A DNA stretch of 17,952 nucleotides from 2-12-FULL-60-25 sp964638165 (GTDB taxonomy: Bacteria > Patescibacteriota > Patescibacteriia > 2-12-FULL-60-25), in assembly GCA_964638165.1 (NCBI GenBank), contig CAZWYJ010000019.1:1-17952 (forward strand), written 5' to 3'. A program made the translations under genes and the position numbers. The notes under the pieces were generated by a model, which searched no databases, was not told the DNA's origin, and saw only the letters and a program-made list of their open reading frames with translations. Each line of letters begins with the position of its first letter. Positions within the stretch are counted from its first letter, which is position 1. Below are positions 11,056 through 17,952 of the stretch, one piece after another.

Positions 11056-13665
11056 TTAAGATGTTCGTTCTTTAAGCCATGTGGCGAATCCTTCCGGAGA
11101 GAGACGATTCTTCCGATACAATGCCTCGCTCGCATTCGACTCATTCACCCCGGGCATGGAAAGGAGCTCCGATCGGAGCGCGGTAACGCGCTCGCGAATC
11201 GAGGACTGGAGAGAACGGATGCGCTTGAGAGCGGATTCGCACGACTCGTACGCGACGCGGGCTTCCGCGTCCGGTTCGCGCACAATGATCTCGAAGGCAT
11301 CGCCCCGGGAAGCTTGCCGAATGGCGACATGATCCAGATTCAAAGCACGGAGTGAAGATTCGTACCCCTCACGTTCTTCAATAGGAAGGGATGCGATGAG
11401 TGCCACTGTTTCACGGAGGCCGTGTTCGATCTCCTTCGCGCGCTCGGAACCCGCCTCCATGAGTCGCTGCGCCTTCACGTGTTGCAACTTCACCCCATCC
11501 CGGAACTCATCCTGTTCCGAAACGAATGACGTGCGATCCGATTCCGAAACGGCAATCTTGATCACCCGCGCGCCAGACGTTCCTCCGAAGCGGAGTGTCT
11601 GGAGCTTAAGCACGAGATCATCCGTGGCTTTTTGACGATCCATCGCCAGCAAAACCTCATCGCCCCCAACGAGCATGATCGGACGATCGCCCCCTGTCGC
11701 TTCACCGTACGCGCGCGAAATGTCCGCGCGGAATGCGCGCATATGTGCCGTCGTCGTATCGCCCGCCACGAGTTGCGCCTCGTCGAACGTCATCTCGCCA
11801 CGCTCGACGCGCTGAAGGAGAAGCTCGAATTCCTGCAAAAGACGCACGCCGACATCAATCGCATCGAGGTGCACGTACGTACACTCCGAGATTTCCAGTG
11901 CCTGCCGATGGAACTCCATGACTGACGTGCACGCATGGTCTTTTCCTTCCCTCCGAATCTCTTCCGCAATGGCGGAGCGCGCCTCTTGGTCCAATCCCTT
12001 GCCCGAGCGAATGGCCTGCACACGCTCATCCGTCCACGCAACCTGTTCCCGAATCGTCCGACCATCTCCGTACACCGCTCCTCCGGCAAACTCCTCGTGT
12101 ACGAAGGGCTTCAAAACATCCAGGATATTGATCAGACGCGTATATCGCAAAACGGACTCCGCCACATTCTTCTGATCATCCTGTGGCACGAACGCTTCTT
12201 TCCGCATCAGCCGAATGACATCCGCATTCAGTTCCACGGTTCCATCTCCACGCTTGCCGAAGAGTGGGTACGTTCGTCCATCCTGATCCGTGAGGTACTT
12301 CCCTTCCAGCTCCGTCCGAAGCGCCCGCCACTCCCCCAGATGCTGTTCCATAGTCTCCGGGGACCAGACGGCTCCGCATGCCTCGGTTCCACCGGCCCGA
12401 ATCGCGCCCTTCGTGGCCTCGGAAACCGCGCGCTCGATATGGACGTACGATTCCTCCCCTTCCGCCTCACCAACGATCGCGGTTCCGTATGTCACCCGAT
12501 ATCCCCGCTGAGGATCCTTCAGAGCCGGGATAACGATATCCTCCCGCACACGCTCTTGCACCTTCCGCATACACTCGAGCGCAGCATCTTCGTATTCGTG
12601 AACAAAGCGTTGTGCGATAGCGATCTCAGAAGGATCTCGATCAACATGAAGAGCGATCGCACCAGCCGCGGCCCTTCTCCGAAGATCCGTCTGATAGGCG
12701 CGATGCATGGTCTGAATCGTCCCGGATTGCACCAGCGCCGCCTCGGCGCCGTCCGGGCCGAGAAGGCGATTGAGAAAATCAGCAAGCGCCCATTTGCGAC
12801 CAGGATCAGCATCCTCCATGGCATAGATCGCCTCCTCCACCAAAAACGCCGTCATCTCCTCCCGAACATCGCGCGAAATGCGCTCAAGCGCCTCGCGAAC
12901 ATCCTCTTGGTTCTCTTCTGACGGAATTCGGTAGTATTCAGCCTTGTAATTCGATCCGGCCTGAGACATCTTTACGCGATCCAGCTCGCGACGAATTAAT
13001 GTGCGACGAAATTCGATAACTCGATCAGTTCGCTGAGGGCCGAAGAGTACGTCATTCATGTACTTAATCCCCTCTCGCCTTCCGCTCGGAGCCAAAAAAA
13101 CAGCGAGGCCGTCCCCGGAATGGAGTTTGGTAAAAAGGCCGTGCCACCCGCGAGATTCGAGCGCGCCCGAAACCATCTGCTTCTCTCTCTCGTCGAGAGA
13201 ACCACCATCCTTCAAAGACTCAACCACCCTCGCTAATGTCAAATTTCGATTTAATCGCCCCAGCTCACCCTGCACGGAAGCCTGTCGCTCCTGTTTCTCA
13301 ACACCCTCCGACAAGCGCTCGATGTCCGTCCGAATCGCTTGCTCACTTTCCAGCTCTTCTGGTCGTTCCGCTTTTTGCGAAGCAAGAGCTTCCGCATCTT
13401 CAATCCCGGGAATGATAACAGCCGGCGATTGATACGCGCCCTCCGTGGCATCATGGGGCGGAGGAATCATCTGTTCGGATGTCGGCAAATCAGAAGCGTT
13501 CGTCTCTTCTCCCGACACGCCCTCGGGCACGGGCCGACCTGACACCCCAAGAGCTCTCCGAAGACGTAAAGAGCCGAGCCCTCCACCAGGAGAGACATGG
13601 CCTTCCGGTGGAAGGATGAATGTTTCAGGGCGATCAGACGATGGAGGAAATTGGCTTTCAGACAT
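11056..13665 (-). CDS. Large cytosolic protein with a GGDEF/Cas10-like palm signature
   Basis: 869 residues from the ATG at 13663-13665; the frame is open to 13728, but the promoter -10 lies inside that extension. The N-terminus (1-95) is Pro/Ser/Glu-rich and disordered; about 95-150 is a charged coiled coil; the middle is a long helical region with no family I know. Around 595-750 the pattern fits a nucleotidyl-cyclase palm: strand with D601-A-I-D604 (YVHLDAIDVG), a helix, A-G-D636 followed by a helix (HMRAFRADISRAYG), strand-turn-strand IMLV-GGDE(667-670)-VLLAMD, a helix, then RVIKIAVSESDR and a helix with KAQRLMEAGSERAK. In GGDEF and Cas10 proteins the Asp residues and GG[D/E]E hold the metals. 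No HD domain, signal peptide or membrane segment is seen. The enzymatic role is inference. Confidence 0.6.
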   Translation of the reverse strand: MSESQFPPSSDRPETFILPPEGHVSPGGGLGSLRLRRALGVSGRPVPEGVSGEETNASDLPTSEQMIPPPHDATEGAYQSPAVIIPGIEDAEALASQKAERPEELESEQAIRTDIERLSEGVEKQERQASVQGELGRLNRNLTLARVVESLKDGGSLDEREKQMVSGALESRGWHGLFTKLHSGDGLAVFLAPSGRREGIKYMNDVLFGPQRTDRVIEFRRTLIRRELDRVKMSQAGSNYKAEYYRIPSEENQEDVREALERISRDVREEMTAFLVEEAIYAMEDADPGRKWALADFLNRLLGPDGAEAALVQSGTIQTMHRAYQTDLRRRAAAGAIALHVDRDPSEIAIAQRFVHEYEDAALECMRKVQERVREDIVIPALKDPQRGYRVTYGTAIVGEAEGEESYVHIERAVSEATKGAIRAGGTEACGAVWSPETMEQHLGEWRALRTELEGKYLTDQDGRTYPLFGKRGDGTVELNADVIRLMRKEAFVPQDDQKNVAESVLRYTRLINILDVLKPFVHEEFAGGAVYGDGRTIREQVAWTDERVQAIRSGKGLDQEARSAIAEEIRREGKDHACTSVMEFHRQALEISECTYVHLDAIDVGVRLLQEFELLLQRVERGEMTFDEAQLVAGDTTTAHMRAFRADISRAYGEATGGDRPIMLVGGDEVLLAMDRQKATDDLVLKLQTLRFGGTSGARVIKIAVSESDRTSFVSEQDEFRDGVKLQHVKAQRLMEAGSERAKEIEHGLRETVALIASLPIEEREGYESSLRALNLDHVAIRQASRGDAFEIIVREPDAEARVAYESCESALKRIRSLQSSIRERVTALRSELLSMPGVNESNASEALYRKNRLSPEGFATWLKERTS

Positions 13666-13692
13666 AAACGACGTGCACGATAGAACGATGCT

Positions 13693-13698
13693 ATTGTA
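13693..13698 (-). promoter_or_regulatory. -10 box of the large GGDE-protein operon
   Basis: TACAAT on the minus strand lies 27 nt before the ATG at 13665, with a poor -35 (TGTTAC) 17 nt further up. The leader would be about 20 nt without a Shine-Dalgarno. The rest of 13699-13882 shows no gene. Confidence 0.45.
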
Positions 13699-13882
13699 CC
13701 CGTTTATCAAAGACAGTAACAGCATCATCAGGGGACGCCTCGCATTCTATCCTCAATATGTCAGGCGGAGATCAAACCTTTGCAACCAAAACCGAATGAG
13801 ATCGGGATCAGAACCAAAAATTTGGTGCATCCAAAAAAATGATCTTCAAAATCTAGAGTCTGTTCAGAGTCTTAATGTCTAC

Positions 13883-13922
13883 AAAAAAGAAGGGGCCCGG
13901 GTCGCTTTCGCGCCCGGGCCTT
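13883..13922 (-). terminator. Intrinsic terminator of the SDR gene
   Basis: GGCCCGGG (13894-13901) and CCCGGGCC (13913-13920) pair, with an inner CGC/GCG and a T bulge, loop TTTC. On the minus strand the stem is followed by CCTTCTTTTTT. It lies 12 nt beyond the SDR stop. Confidence 0.85.
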
Positions 13923-13933
13923 GTAGCAATTTT

Positions 13934-14728
13934 TCACAGAGAACGGTCCCACGCGCCTTTCGCCGTGAGTCCGCCGTCAACGTAGACCGACGTTCCGGTC
14001 ATGAAAGACGCCTGCGGGCTCGCGAGAAAAACGATGGCGCTTGCGACCTCCGTCGCACGGCCGATACGGCCAACGGGATGCAGCTTCCCGAGCCGCCTAA
14101 CGCCTTCATCATCGAGCTCCGCCCGGACGAGCGGCGTGTCGATCGCTCCCGGACACACAGTGAGGACGCGGATATTGTGCGGGGCGTAATGGAGCGCGGC
14201 GATGCGCGTGAGGCCGAGAATGCCGGATTTACTCGCGCCGTAGGCGGGAACGCCATTCGTCTCGGATTGAAGTGCCTGCACGCTCGCCACATTGATGATC
14301 GCTCCGCCACCATTGTTCATCATCCACGGAAGAACCTCCCGCATCATGAGAAAGTGGCTGGTGAGGTTCACGTCCACGATCCTCTGCCACATCTCGATCG
14401 TTGATTCATGGATGGGAGAAAAGGCTTCCTTTGGCTCGATGCCGACATTATTGACGAGGATATCCACCCCGCCAAATCGCTCCGTAGCGAGAAGCGAAGC
14501 CTGTCTACACTCCGAAGGACTGGAGACGTCGAACGAAGCGATGAACAAACGCTGTTCTTCAGGATAGCGTTCCTGACATTCCTCGAGAAATGCGGAAGAT
14601 GCATCGCGGTCCACATCAACACAGAGAACGCGAGCACCCTCGGCCAAGAAGCCTTCGCAACACGCTTTCCCGATGCCTTTCGCGCCACCCGTGACGATTA
14701 CTGACTGACCCTGCAACCCAAGTTCCAT
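13934..14728 (-). CDS. Short-chain dehydrogenase/reductase (FabG/glucose-dehydrogenase type)
   Basis: This 264-residue classical SDR carries the Rossmann motif TGGAKGIG (13-20), an acidic residue after strand 2 (VLCVDVD, near D38) that favours NAD(H), NNVG (93-96), N121, catalytic S149, Y163-x-x-x-K167, and PGAIDTPL after strand 6. The C-terminus DGGLTAKG is also typical. It reduces or oxidises a carbonyl/alcohol group; the substrate is not predictable. The start at 14728 (MELGLQGQS) is chosen because an AAGGGA lies just upstream and the extension to 14770 is not SDR-like. It is a single-gene unit with its own promoter and terminator. FabG in a fatty-acid pathway is less likely, as no other such genes are near. 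Confidence 0.93.
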   Translation of the reverse strand: MELGLQGQSVIVTGGAKGIGKACCEGFLAEGARVLCVDVDRDASSAFLEECQERYPEEQRLFIASFDVSSPSECRQASLLATERFGGVDILVNNVGIEPKEAFSPIHESTIEMWQRIVDVNLTSHFLMMREVLPWMMNNGGGAIINVASVQALQSETNGVPAYGASKSGILGLTRIAALHYAPHNIRVLTVCPGAIDTPLVRAELDDEGVRRLGKLHPVGRIGRATEVASAIVFLASPQASFMTGTSVYVDGGLTAKGAWDRSL

Positions 14729-14784
14729 GGGAATCCCTTTCACTGTTCGAGAGCCAAAAAGTCCGTACACAATGTACTGCGGAA

Positions 14785-14813
14785 ACGGTAGGAGAAAAAA
14801 TGAAGAATGTCAA
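14785..14813 (-). promoter_or_regulatory. Promoter of the SDR gene
   Basis: On the minus strand -35 TTGACA (14808-14813, perfect) is followed after 17 nt by TACCGT (14785-14790, weak). The start point would be near 14778, with a leader of about 50 nt. Confidence 0.5.
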
Positions 14814-15085
14814 GCCTTCATTACTCCTCCTTACCCGCTTACCACCTACTACCTATCAATTCCACCTCCATCCCTCTTCAAACGAAAAATCCCCCGCGGA
14901 CTCCTGAATCCTCATGCAAAGAAGATCCACGAGCCCGCAGGGGACTTCGTTATCATTCCGACCAGATTCGCCGCCAAGCATGGAGGCGACGAAACGAGTG
15001 GGAACGGATGCAAGGAACGAAATACGGCAGGCTGTTCTTCCTGCCATGCCATTTGCGTTCACGCGAATCGCATGGAAGGACGAAT
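14814..15085. other. Gene-free spacer with small hairpins
   Basis: No convincing gene is seen on either strand; the short open frames lack a start signal and protein-like composition. A GGCAGG/CCTGCC hairpin lies at 15026-15045. The left part is a C/T-rich, low-complexity run. Confidence 0.4.
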
Positions 15086-15109
15086 AAAAACCGTCCGCGA
15101 AACGGACGG
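15086..15109 (-). terminator. Intrinsic terminator downstream of the 70-residue protein
   Basis: CCGTCCG (15091-15097) and CGGACGG (15103-15109) pair perfectly around CGAAA. On the minus strand the stem is followed by TTTTTATT. It lies about 135 nt after the stop at 15244, so the transcript has a long 3' UTR or covers an unseen small RNA. Confidence 0.75.
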
Positions 15110-15243
15110 GCGACAATCTCAACCCCGAATGGAGAGCAACGAAACGGCGAGGATGTTTGCGTTGGACATGAGAATGTTTTACGCGATAGAAGGAATGGCG
15201 TCAAATCGGATACGGTGGATAACCCGAACCGCCGGCGGACGCG

Positions 15244-15456
15244 CTACGCGTTTTCCGCAATCTCGTCTTGACGATTCTCTTCCGACCATAATCCGAGTTC
15301 GTTCAGAATACGATCCGTGCGTTCTTCCGCTTCGTCAACATCCAGCATCTCTTCAAGGATGAGGTGATTGATGACGACGGCTCGGCAGTCGTCTTTTGTC
15401 TTCGGCTGACCCGCGTGGTCATAGCACAACAAACGAATCGCATTGATGTCCGCCAT
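15244..15456 (-). CDS. Small acidic hypothetical protein
   Basis: This 70-residue protein starts at the ATG at 15454-15456 (MADINAIRLLCYDHAGQPKT); the frame is open nine codons further up without support. It begins with a strand-like segment and continues as acidic helices (LILEEMLDVDEAEERTDRILNELGLWSEENRQDEIAENA). No membrane segment, signal peptide or known motif is seen. It is small and cytosolic, followed by a clear terminator, and preceded by a plausible -10 (TATCCT) 9 nt upstream, which supports it as a real gene. It is divergent to nothing and lies 43 nt downstream of the antiporter gene, so co-transcription with it is also possible. Confidence 0.6.
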   Translation of the reverse strand: MADINAIRLLCYDHAGQPKTKDDCRAVVINHLILEEMLDVDEAEERTDRILNELGLWSEENRQDEIAENA

Positions 15457-15465
15457 ATAAAAAGA

Positions 15466-15493
15466 AGGATAGCAGGAAGACAAAAAGACGCAA
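15466..15493 (-). promoter_or_regulatory. Candidate promoter of the small acidic protein
   Basis: On the minus strand TTGCGT and TATCCT are separated by 16 nt, and the -10 lies 9 nt before the ATG at 15456. Both boxes are partial matches. Confidence 0.3.
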
Positions 15494-15499
15494 AACCGA

Positions 15500-16474
15500 T
15501 CACGCCCGCCACGACTGACTTAGAATCAAGAACCCGATGTAAACGACATACATCGTAACCATACACGCACCCTGCCACCGCTCCAAAAGATGCTTCTTGC
15601 CGATATACATGGATACAAAGAGGATCAGGCTCGCGATCACGGCAACGGCGACGTCGATGTTCGAGGCCGACTGAAATGGGAGGGGACGGAGCATGGCGCT
15701 GAAACCGAGGATCCAAAATACATTGAAGATATTCGATCCTACCACATTTCCGATTGCGATATCCGCATGCTTCTTGTATGCGGCCACGGCGGAGGTGGCG
15801 AGCTCTGGCAATGACGTGCCGACCGCCACAACCGTCAGTCCGATCAATGACTGACTCACGTGGAATGCCTCCGCAGCAGCGATCGCACCGTCCACGATCC
15901 ACTTTCCGCCAACAACCAGACCAGTGAGACCCAAAACAACGTAGAGAACCGACCTCCCATATCCGTAATGCTTGATATCCTCTGCATTACCGATATCCTC
16001 CTTGCCCACCTTCGCGATCCCAAATGTGTAGTACAGAAAGATAATGAAGAAAGCGATGAAAACGAGGCCATCAACTCTCGAGATCGCGGAGGATGCCGCT
16101 CCATCCAAAAACACGTCATTCGCCACCACGCCAATCATGAGAGTTGCGAGAAGTGCAAACGGGATCTCCTTGAGCACCGTGGCTCTCTTTGCAACGAGCG
16201 GATAGATCATCGCGGAGATCCCCAGAATGAGAAGGATGTTCGCGATGTTGCTCCCGAGGATATTTCCGATGGCAAGCTCCGTACTCCCGTTCGCGGCCGC
16301 AAAGACGTTCACGATAAACTCCGGCGCGGACGTGCCGAATGCCACAATCGTGAGTCCGATCACGATATTCGAGATGCGCAATTTCTTGGCGACCGACGAT
16401 GCGCCGTCTACCAGCAAATCCGCGCCCTTGATAAGGAGGAAAAAACCCGCGACGAACAGAAGAAAAGTGAGCAT
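15500..16474 (-). CDS. CaCA-family calcium/sodium antiporter (YrbG-like)
   Basis: This 324-residue membrane protein has about ten helices in two inverted halves. Each half has the alpha-repeat signature: GTSAPEF (47-53) with GNILGSNI (70-77), and GTSLPEL (219-225) with GNVVGSNI (242-249). These Glu and Asn residues line the ion path in Na/Ca exchangers. The family (YrbG/NCX_Mj-like) exchanges Ca2+ or other cations for Na+ or H+ across the cytoplasmic membrane. Length is typical, and the loop between the halves (about 155-172) is short, as in prokaryotes. The ATG at 16472-16474 has no Shine-Dalgarno; a TACGAT hexamer lies about 17 nt upstream. The actual ions cannot be told from sequence. Confidence 0.93.
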   Translation of the reverse strand: MLTFLLFVAGFFLLIKGADLLVDGASSVAKKLRISNIVIGLTIVAFGTSAPEFIVNVFAAANGSTELAIGNILGSNIANILLILGISAMIYPLVAKRATVLKEIPFALLATLMIGVVANDVFLDGAASSAISRVDGLVFIAFFIIFLYYTFGIAKVGKEDIGNAEDIKHYGYGRSVLYVVLGLTGLVVGGKWIVDGAIAAAEAFHVSQSLIGLTVVAVGTSLPELATSAVAAYKKHADIAIGNVVGSNIFNVFWILGFSAMLRPLPFQSASNIDVAVAVIASLILFVSMYIGKKHLLERWQGACMVTMYVVYIGFLILSQSWRA

Positions 16475-16548
16475 AGATCAATGCGCGTTATCGTACCCGA
16501 AAAACTCCCGCTCGCCCACAGGCGTAAAGCAGTTTCATACTCCGATTC

Positions 16549-17040
16549 TTACACCTGCGCGAAGAGAACCACGTAATTCTTCCCCCACTTCTTGGCGCAC
16601 TTCGGACACGTTGTGTAATAGAAGAAGTACTTCTGCGCCGTCTTCCCCTGTGCTGCCACATACTCTTCCATTTCCTTGAGCCACTTTGGTGCGTTTTGAT
16701 ACGGACCCTCAAATACCTTGGTCAGAAACGTCCCGGAGAGCTTCACGTTCTGCGCGCCCGGAATTTCCTTGGTAACATGGATGTAATTCTCGCTCTTCCA
16801 CGGCGACGGGTCATGGCATAGCCAGAGAAAATCCTTCTTCTCCGGCTCCGCACCCGCATCCTTCATCTGCTTCCAGACCCTCGTCATCATGCTCCCGATC
16901 ATCCATGGAAGCGGCATGTGAAAAATTTGCGGAAGATCCTCTCGAATGAACAGTCTGTCCGTCCATTCGACTATCTTCCCATCCCACGGGATCGGATCGA
17001 ACTTCGCACAGCACTCTTCTTGCGTATTTGGCGTATTCAT
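16549..17040 (-). CDS. GyrI-like small-molecule-binding 'hydrolase' family protein
   Basis: This 163-residue cytosolic protein starts at the ATG at 17038-17040 (MNTPNTQEECCAKFDPIPWD); six further codons are open upstream but overlap the promoter region. Features are a CC pair near the N-terminus (C10, C11), SPWKSENYIHVTKEIPGAQN, then SGTFLTKVFEGPYQNAPKWL, the G-x-Y-x-x-x-x-x-G-P-Y style of GyrI/SOUL-fold proteins, and a final TTCPKCAKKWGKNYVVLFAQ with C145-x-x-C148 that could bind metal or act as a thiol pair. Proteins of this look are commonly labelled 'hydrolase'; GyrI-like proteins bind or hydrolyse small, often toxic molecules. The substrate is unknown. It has its own near-consensus promoter. 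Confidence 0.75.
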   Translation of the reverse strand: MNTPNTQEECCAKFDPIPWDGKIVEWTDRLFIREDLPQIFHMPLPWMIGSMMTRVWKQMKDAGAEPEKKDFLWLCHDPSPWKSENYIHVTKEIPGAQNVKLSGTFLTKVFEGPYQNAPKWLKEMEEYVAAQGKTAQKYFFYYTTCPKCAKKWGKNYVVLFAQV

Positions 17041-17053
17041 AGAGATTAGGATC

Positions 17054-17083
17054 ATCATAGCCAGACTCCACCGAAAATATCAA
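17054..17083 (-). promoter_or_regulatory. Promoter of the GyrI-like gene
   Basis: On the minus strand -35 TTGATA (17078-17083) and -10 TATGAT (17054-17059) are separated by 18 nt. Transcription would start near 17047, only a few bases before the ATG at 17040. Confidence 0.65.
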
Positions 17084-17166
17084 TGCCTGTCCACAAAGAG
17101 TCGACTTTTACGTTTTATCTTTAATATGGGAAAAAGTCCAAAAATGTCGCTCTCACCCGCTTCAAA

Positions 17167-17856
17167 TCAAGTACCGCCATCTCTTTCAAGAGACGCCTCT
17201 CGACTATTTAGGCATTGAATCAAAACTTTTTCTAGACCAGTTAAAAAACTGGCACTATTAGCCTTAAATCCGCGATCTCTGTGTCCACTCTGACTATCTT
17301 TTCGCAACCCCTTTACATAGGGTCCTTCATTTTTACTATAAGCAAATGAATCGTATGTAATCTTACTATCTTTGCTATCAGGATGCTCAATAAGGTGATT
17401 GCGAATGATACGAACCTCTTTGCACTTAAAATCTTTTAGACCTGGAATGTTTTCTGCTATATGAATGATACGATGAGCAGTTTGATAAAATTCAATGGTT
17501 CTTCTTTCCAACTTTTTCTCTAGTTCTGTATTTTTAGTCTGCGCTCTTTCTCCATCTCCTCGGGGATAAGCCACCGACGCATTATCTAATTTAATTGGAA
17601 CATTCGGATTCGCCCTCTTTAGTCTAATCTTTAAACCCATAAAAGACACGACGTCATCTTCATCTGGCGTAAGAAATCCCTCCGGAAAAAGCGCATTCAT
17701 CAAATCTACGATTTCATCACTAATAGCACAAAGATCTGCAAGTTTATTTTTCATTTCATTGGCCAGATCTTTTTGCTCGTTGGTGAATTGAGAAAACTGC
17801 AAATTGAAATATCTTTCTAAAAGTCCCTTTGCTGTTGTATAGTTAATTTTTAACAT
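17167..17856 (-). CDS. AT-rich hypothetical protein with a HEPN-like R-x5-H motif
   Basis: This 229-residue cytosolic protein is of unknown family. It is mostly helical: an N-terminal helical part (1-60), a loop with Pro/Asp, then long helices at about 110-160 and 198-216. The sequence VRIIRNHLIEHPDS (148-161) has R152-N-x4-H158, the R-x(4-6)-H pattern of HEPN RNases, placed after a long helix as in HEPN domains; the RN pair is common there. HEPN proteins often serve in toxin or abortive-infection systems, so a defence role is possible but unproven. The base composition is visibly more AT-rich than that of every neighbour, pointing to transfer. The ATG follows a TATACT hexamer by 4 nt. No partner gene is visible in the window. 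Confidence 0.6.
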   Translation of the reverse strand: MLKINYTTAKGLLERYFNLQFSQFTNEQKDLANEMKNKLADLCAISDEIVDLMNALFPEGFLTPDEDDVVSFMGLKIRLKRANPNVPIKLDNASVAYPRGDGERAQTKNTELEKKLERRTIEFYQTAHRIIHIAENIPGLKDFKCKEVRIIRNHLIEHPDSKDSKITYDSFAYSKNEGPYVKGLRKDSQSGHRDRGFKANSASFLTGLEKVLIQCLNSREASLERDGGT

Positions 17857-17860
17857 AGTA

Positions 17861-17866
17861 AGTATA
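17861..17866 (-). promoter_or_regulatory. -10 hexamer directly before the HEPN-like gene
   Basis: TATACT on the minus strand lies 4 nt before the ATG at 17856. No good -35 is seen. The mRNA would be leaderless or nearly so. Confidence 0.4.
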
Positions 17867-17952
17867 TGATAAAGAAAATAACATCTATCGATTGAGTGGA
17901 CTACTCATCACACGAGACGAGAAACGCCTCCTTTTCCTTCTTTCCCCATCCT

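Noticed and set aside
11656..11667. A CRISPR-Cas type III locus, suggested by the Cas10-like GGDE motif
   Set aside because: There are no CRISPR repeats, no other cas genes and no HD domain. The resemblance is limited to the palm-like segment.
11935..12921. 328-residue plus-strand frame
   Set aside because: It is antisense to the 869-residue protein, which has the better promoter, operon context and composition.
13445..14404. 319-residue plus-strand frame
   Set aside because: It spans antisense parts of two real minus-strand genes and reads through the SDR terminator hairpin.
14727..15362. 211-residue plus-strand frame and neighbouring short frames
   Set aside because: There is no ribosome site or promoter, the composition is not protein-like, and it crosses a minus-strand terminator and the small acidic gene.

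Overview
The window looks like chromosomal DNA of a Candidate Phyla Radiation (Patescibacteria) bacterium. This is inferred from overall style, not from a marker gene: short intergenic spaces, many proteins without known family, few Shine-Dalgarno sites, several start codons lying directly behind a -10-like hexamer, and the intergenic micro-repeats and G/C palindromes I associate with such genomes. The standard code is used: TGA works as a stop, for instance in ATGA and GTGA overlaps. Most of the DNA is moderately GC-rich, and the last gene on the right is clearly AT-rich. A run of exactly 100 N (5438-5537) is a scaffold gap; it falsely joins two minus-strand genes.

Layout. Left part (1-2460): a gene fragment with a terminator, a MazG-like pyrophosphohydrolase, two tiny coupled basic ORFs with a terminator, and ruvB on the minus strand bordered by inverted micro-repeats. 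2466-3316: two overlapping membrane-protein genes, the second with a bacterial PH (bPH2/DUF304-like) domain. 3344-4322: one minus-strand orphan gene of 229 residues with a clear promoter, a leader of about 120 nt and a hairpin-rich 3' UTR. 4356-4907: a type II toxin-antitoxin pair (ribbon-helix-helix antitoxin, RelE/ParE-fold toxin) with a palindromic operator over its promoter. 4958-7493: the C-terminal part of a charged, helical protein, the gap, and a secreted SpoIID-domain protein with two Ig-like domains.

7638-10814: a plus-strand surface-polysaccharide cluster with a Wzx-type flippase, an O-antigen ligase/Wzy-type membrane protein and a small CBU_0592-like membrane protein, closed by a terminator shared with the convergent operon. 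The ligase gene carries three repeat-like segments inside its reading frame, one of them a perfect four-copy heptamer. 10813-13698: a minus-strand operon of a large cytosolic protein (869 residues) and a 79-residue partner. The large protein has a GGDE signature in a context resembling a GGDEF/Cas10-type palm domain; this is the best candidate for something undescribed. 13883-17952: an SDR oxidoreductase, a small acidic protein, a CaCA-family cation antiporter, a GyrI-like 'hydrolase', and the AT-rich gene with a HEPN-like R-x5-H motif, probably acquired by transfer.

Functionally, the flippase, ligase and SpoIID protein fit cell-envelope construction; the toxin-antitoxin pair and the HEPN-like gene fit a mobile or defensive fraction; RuvB and MazG are housekeeping. 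All calls were made by eye, without database searches.
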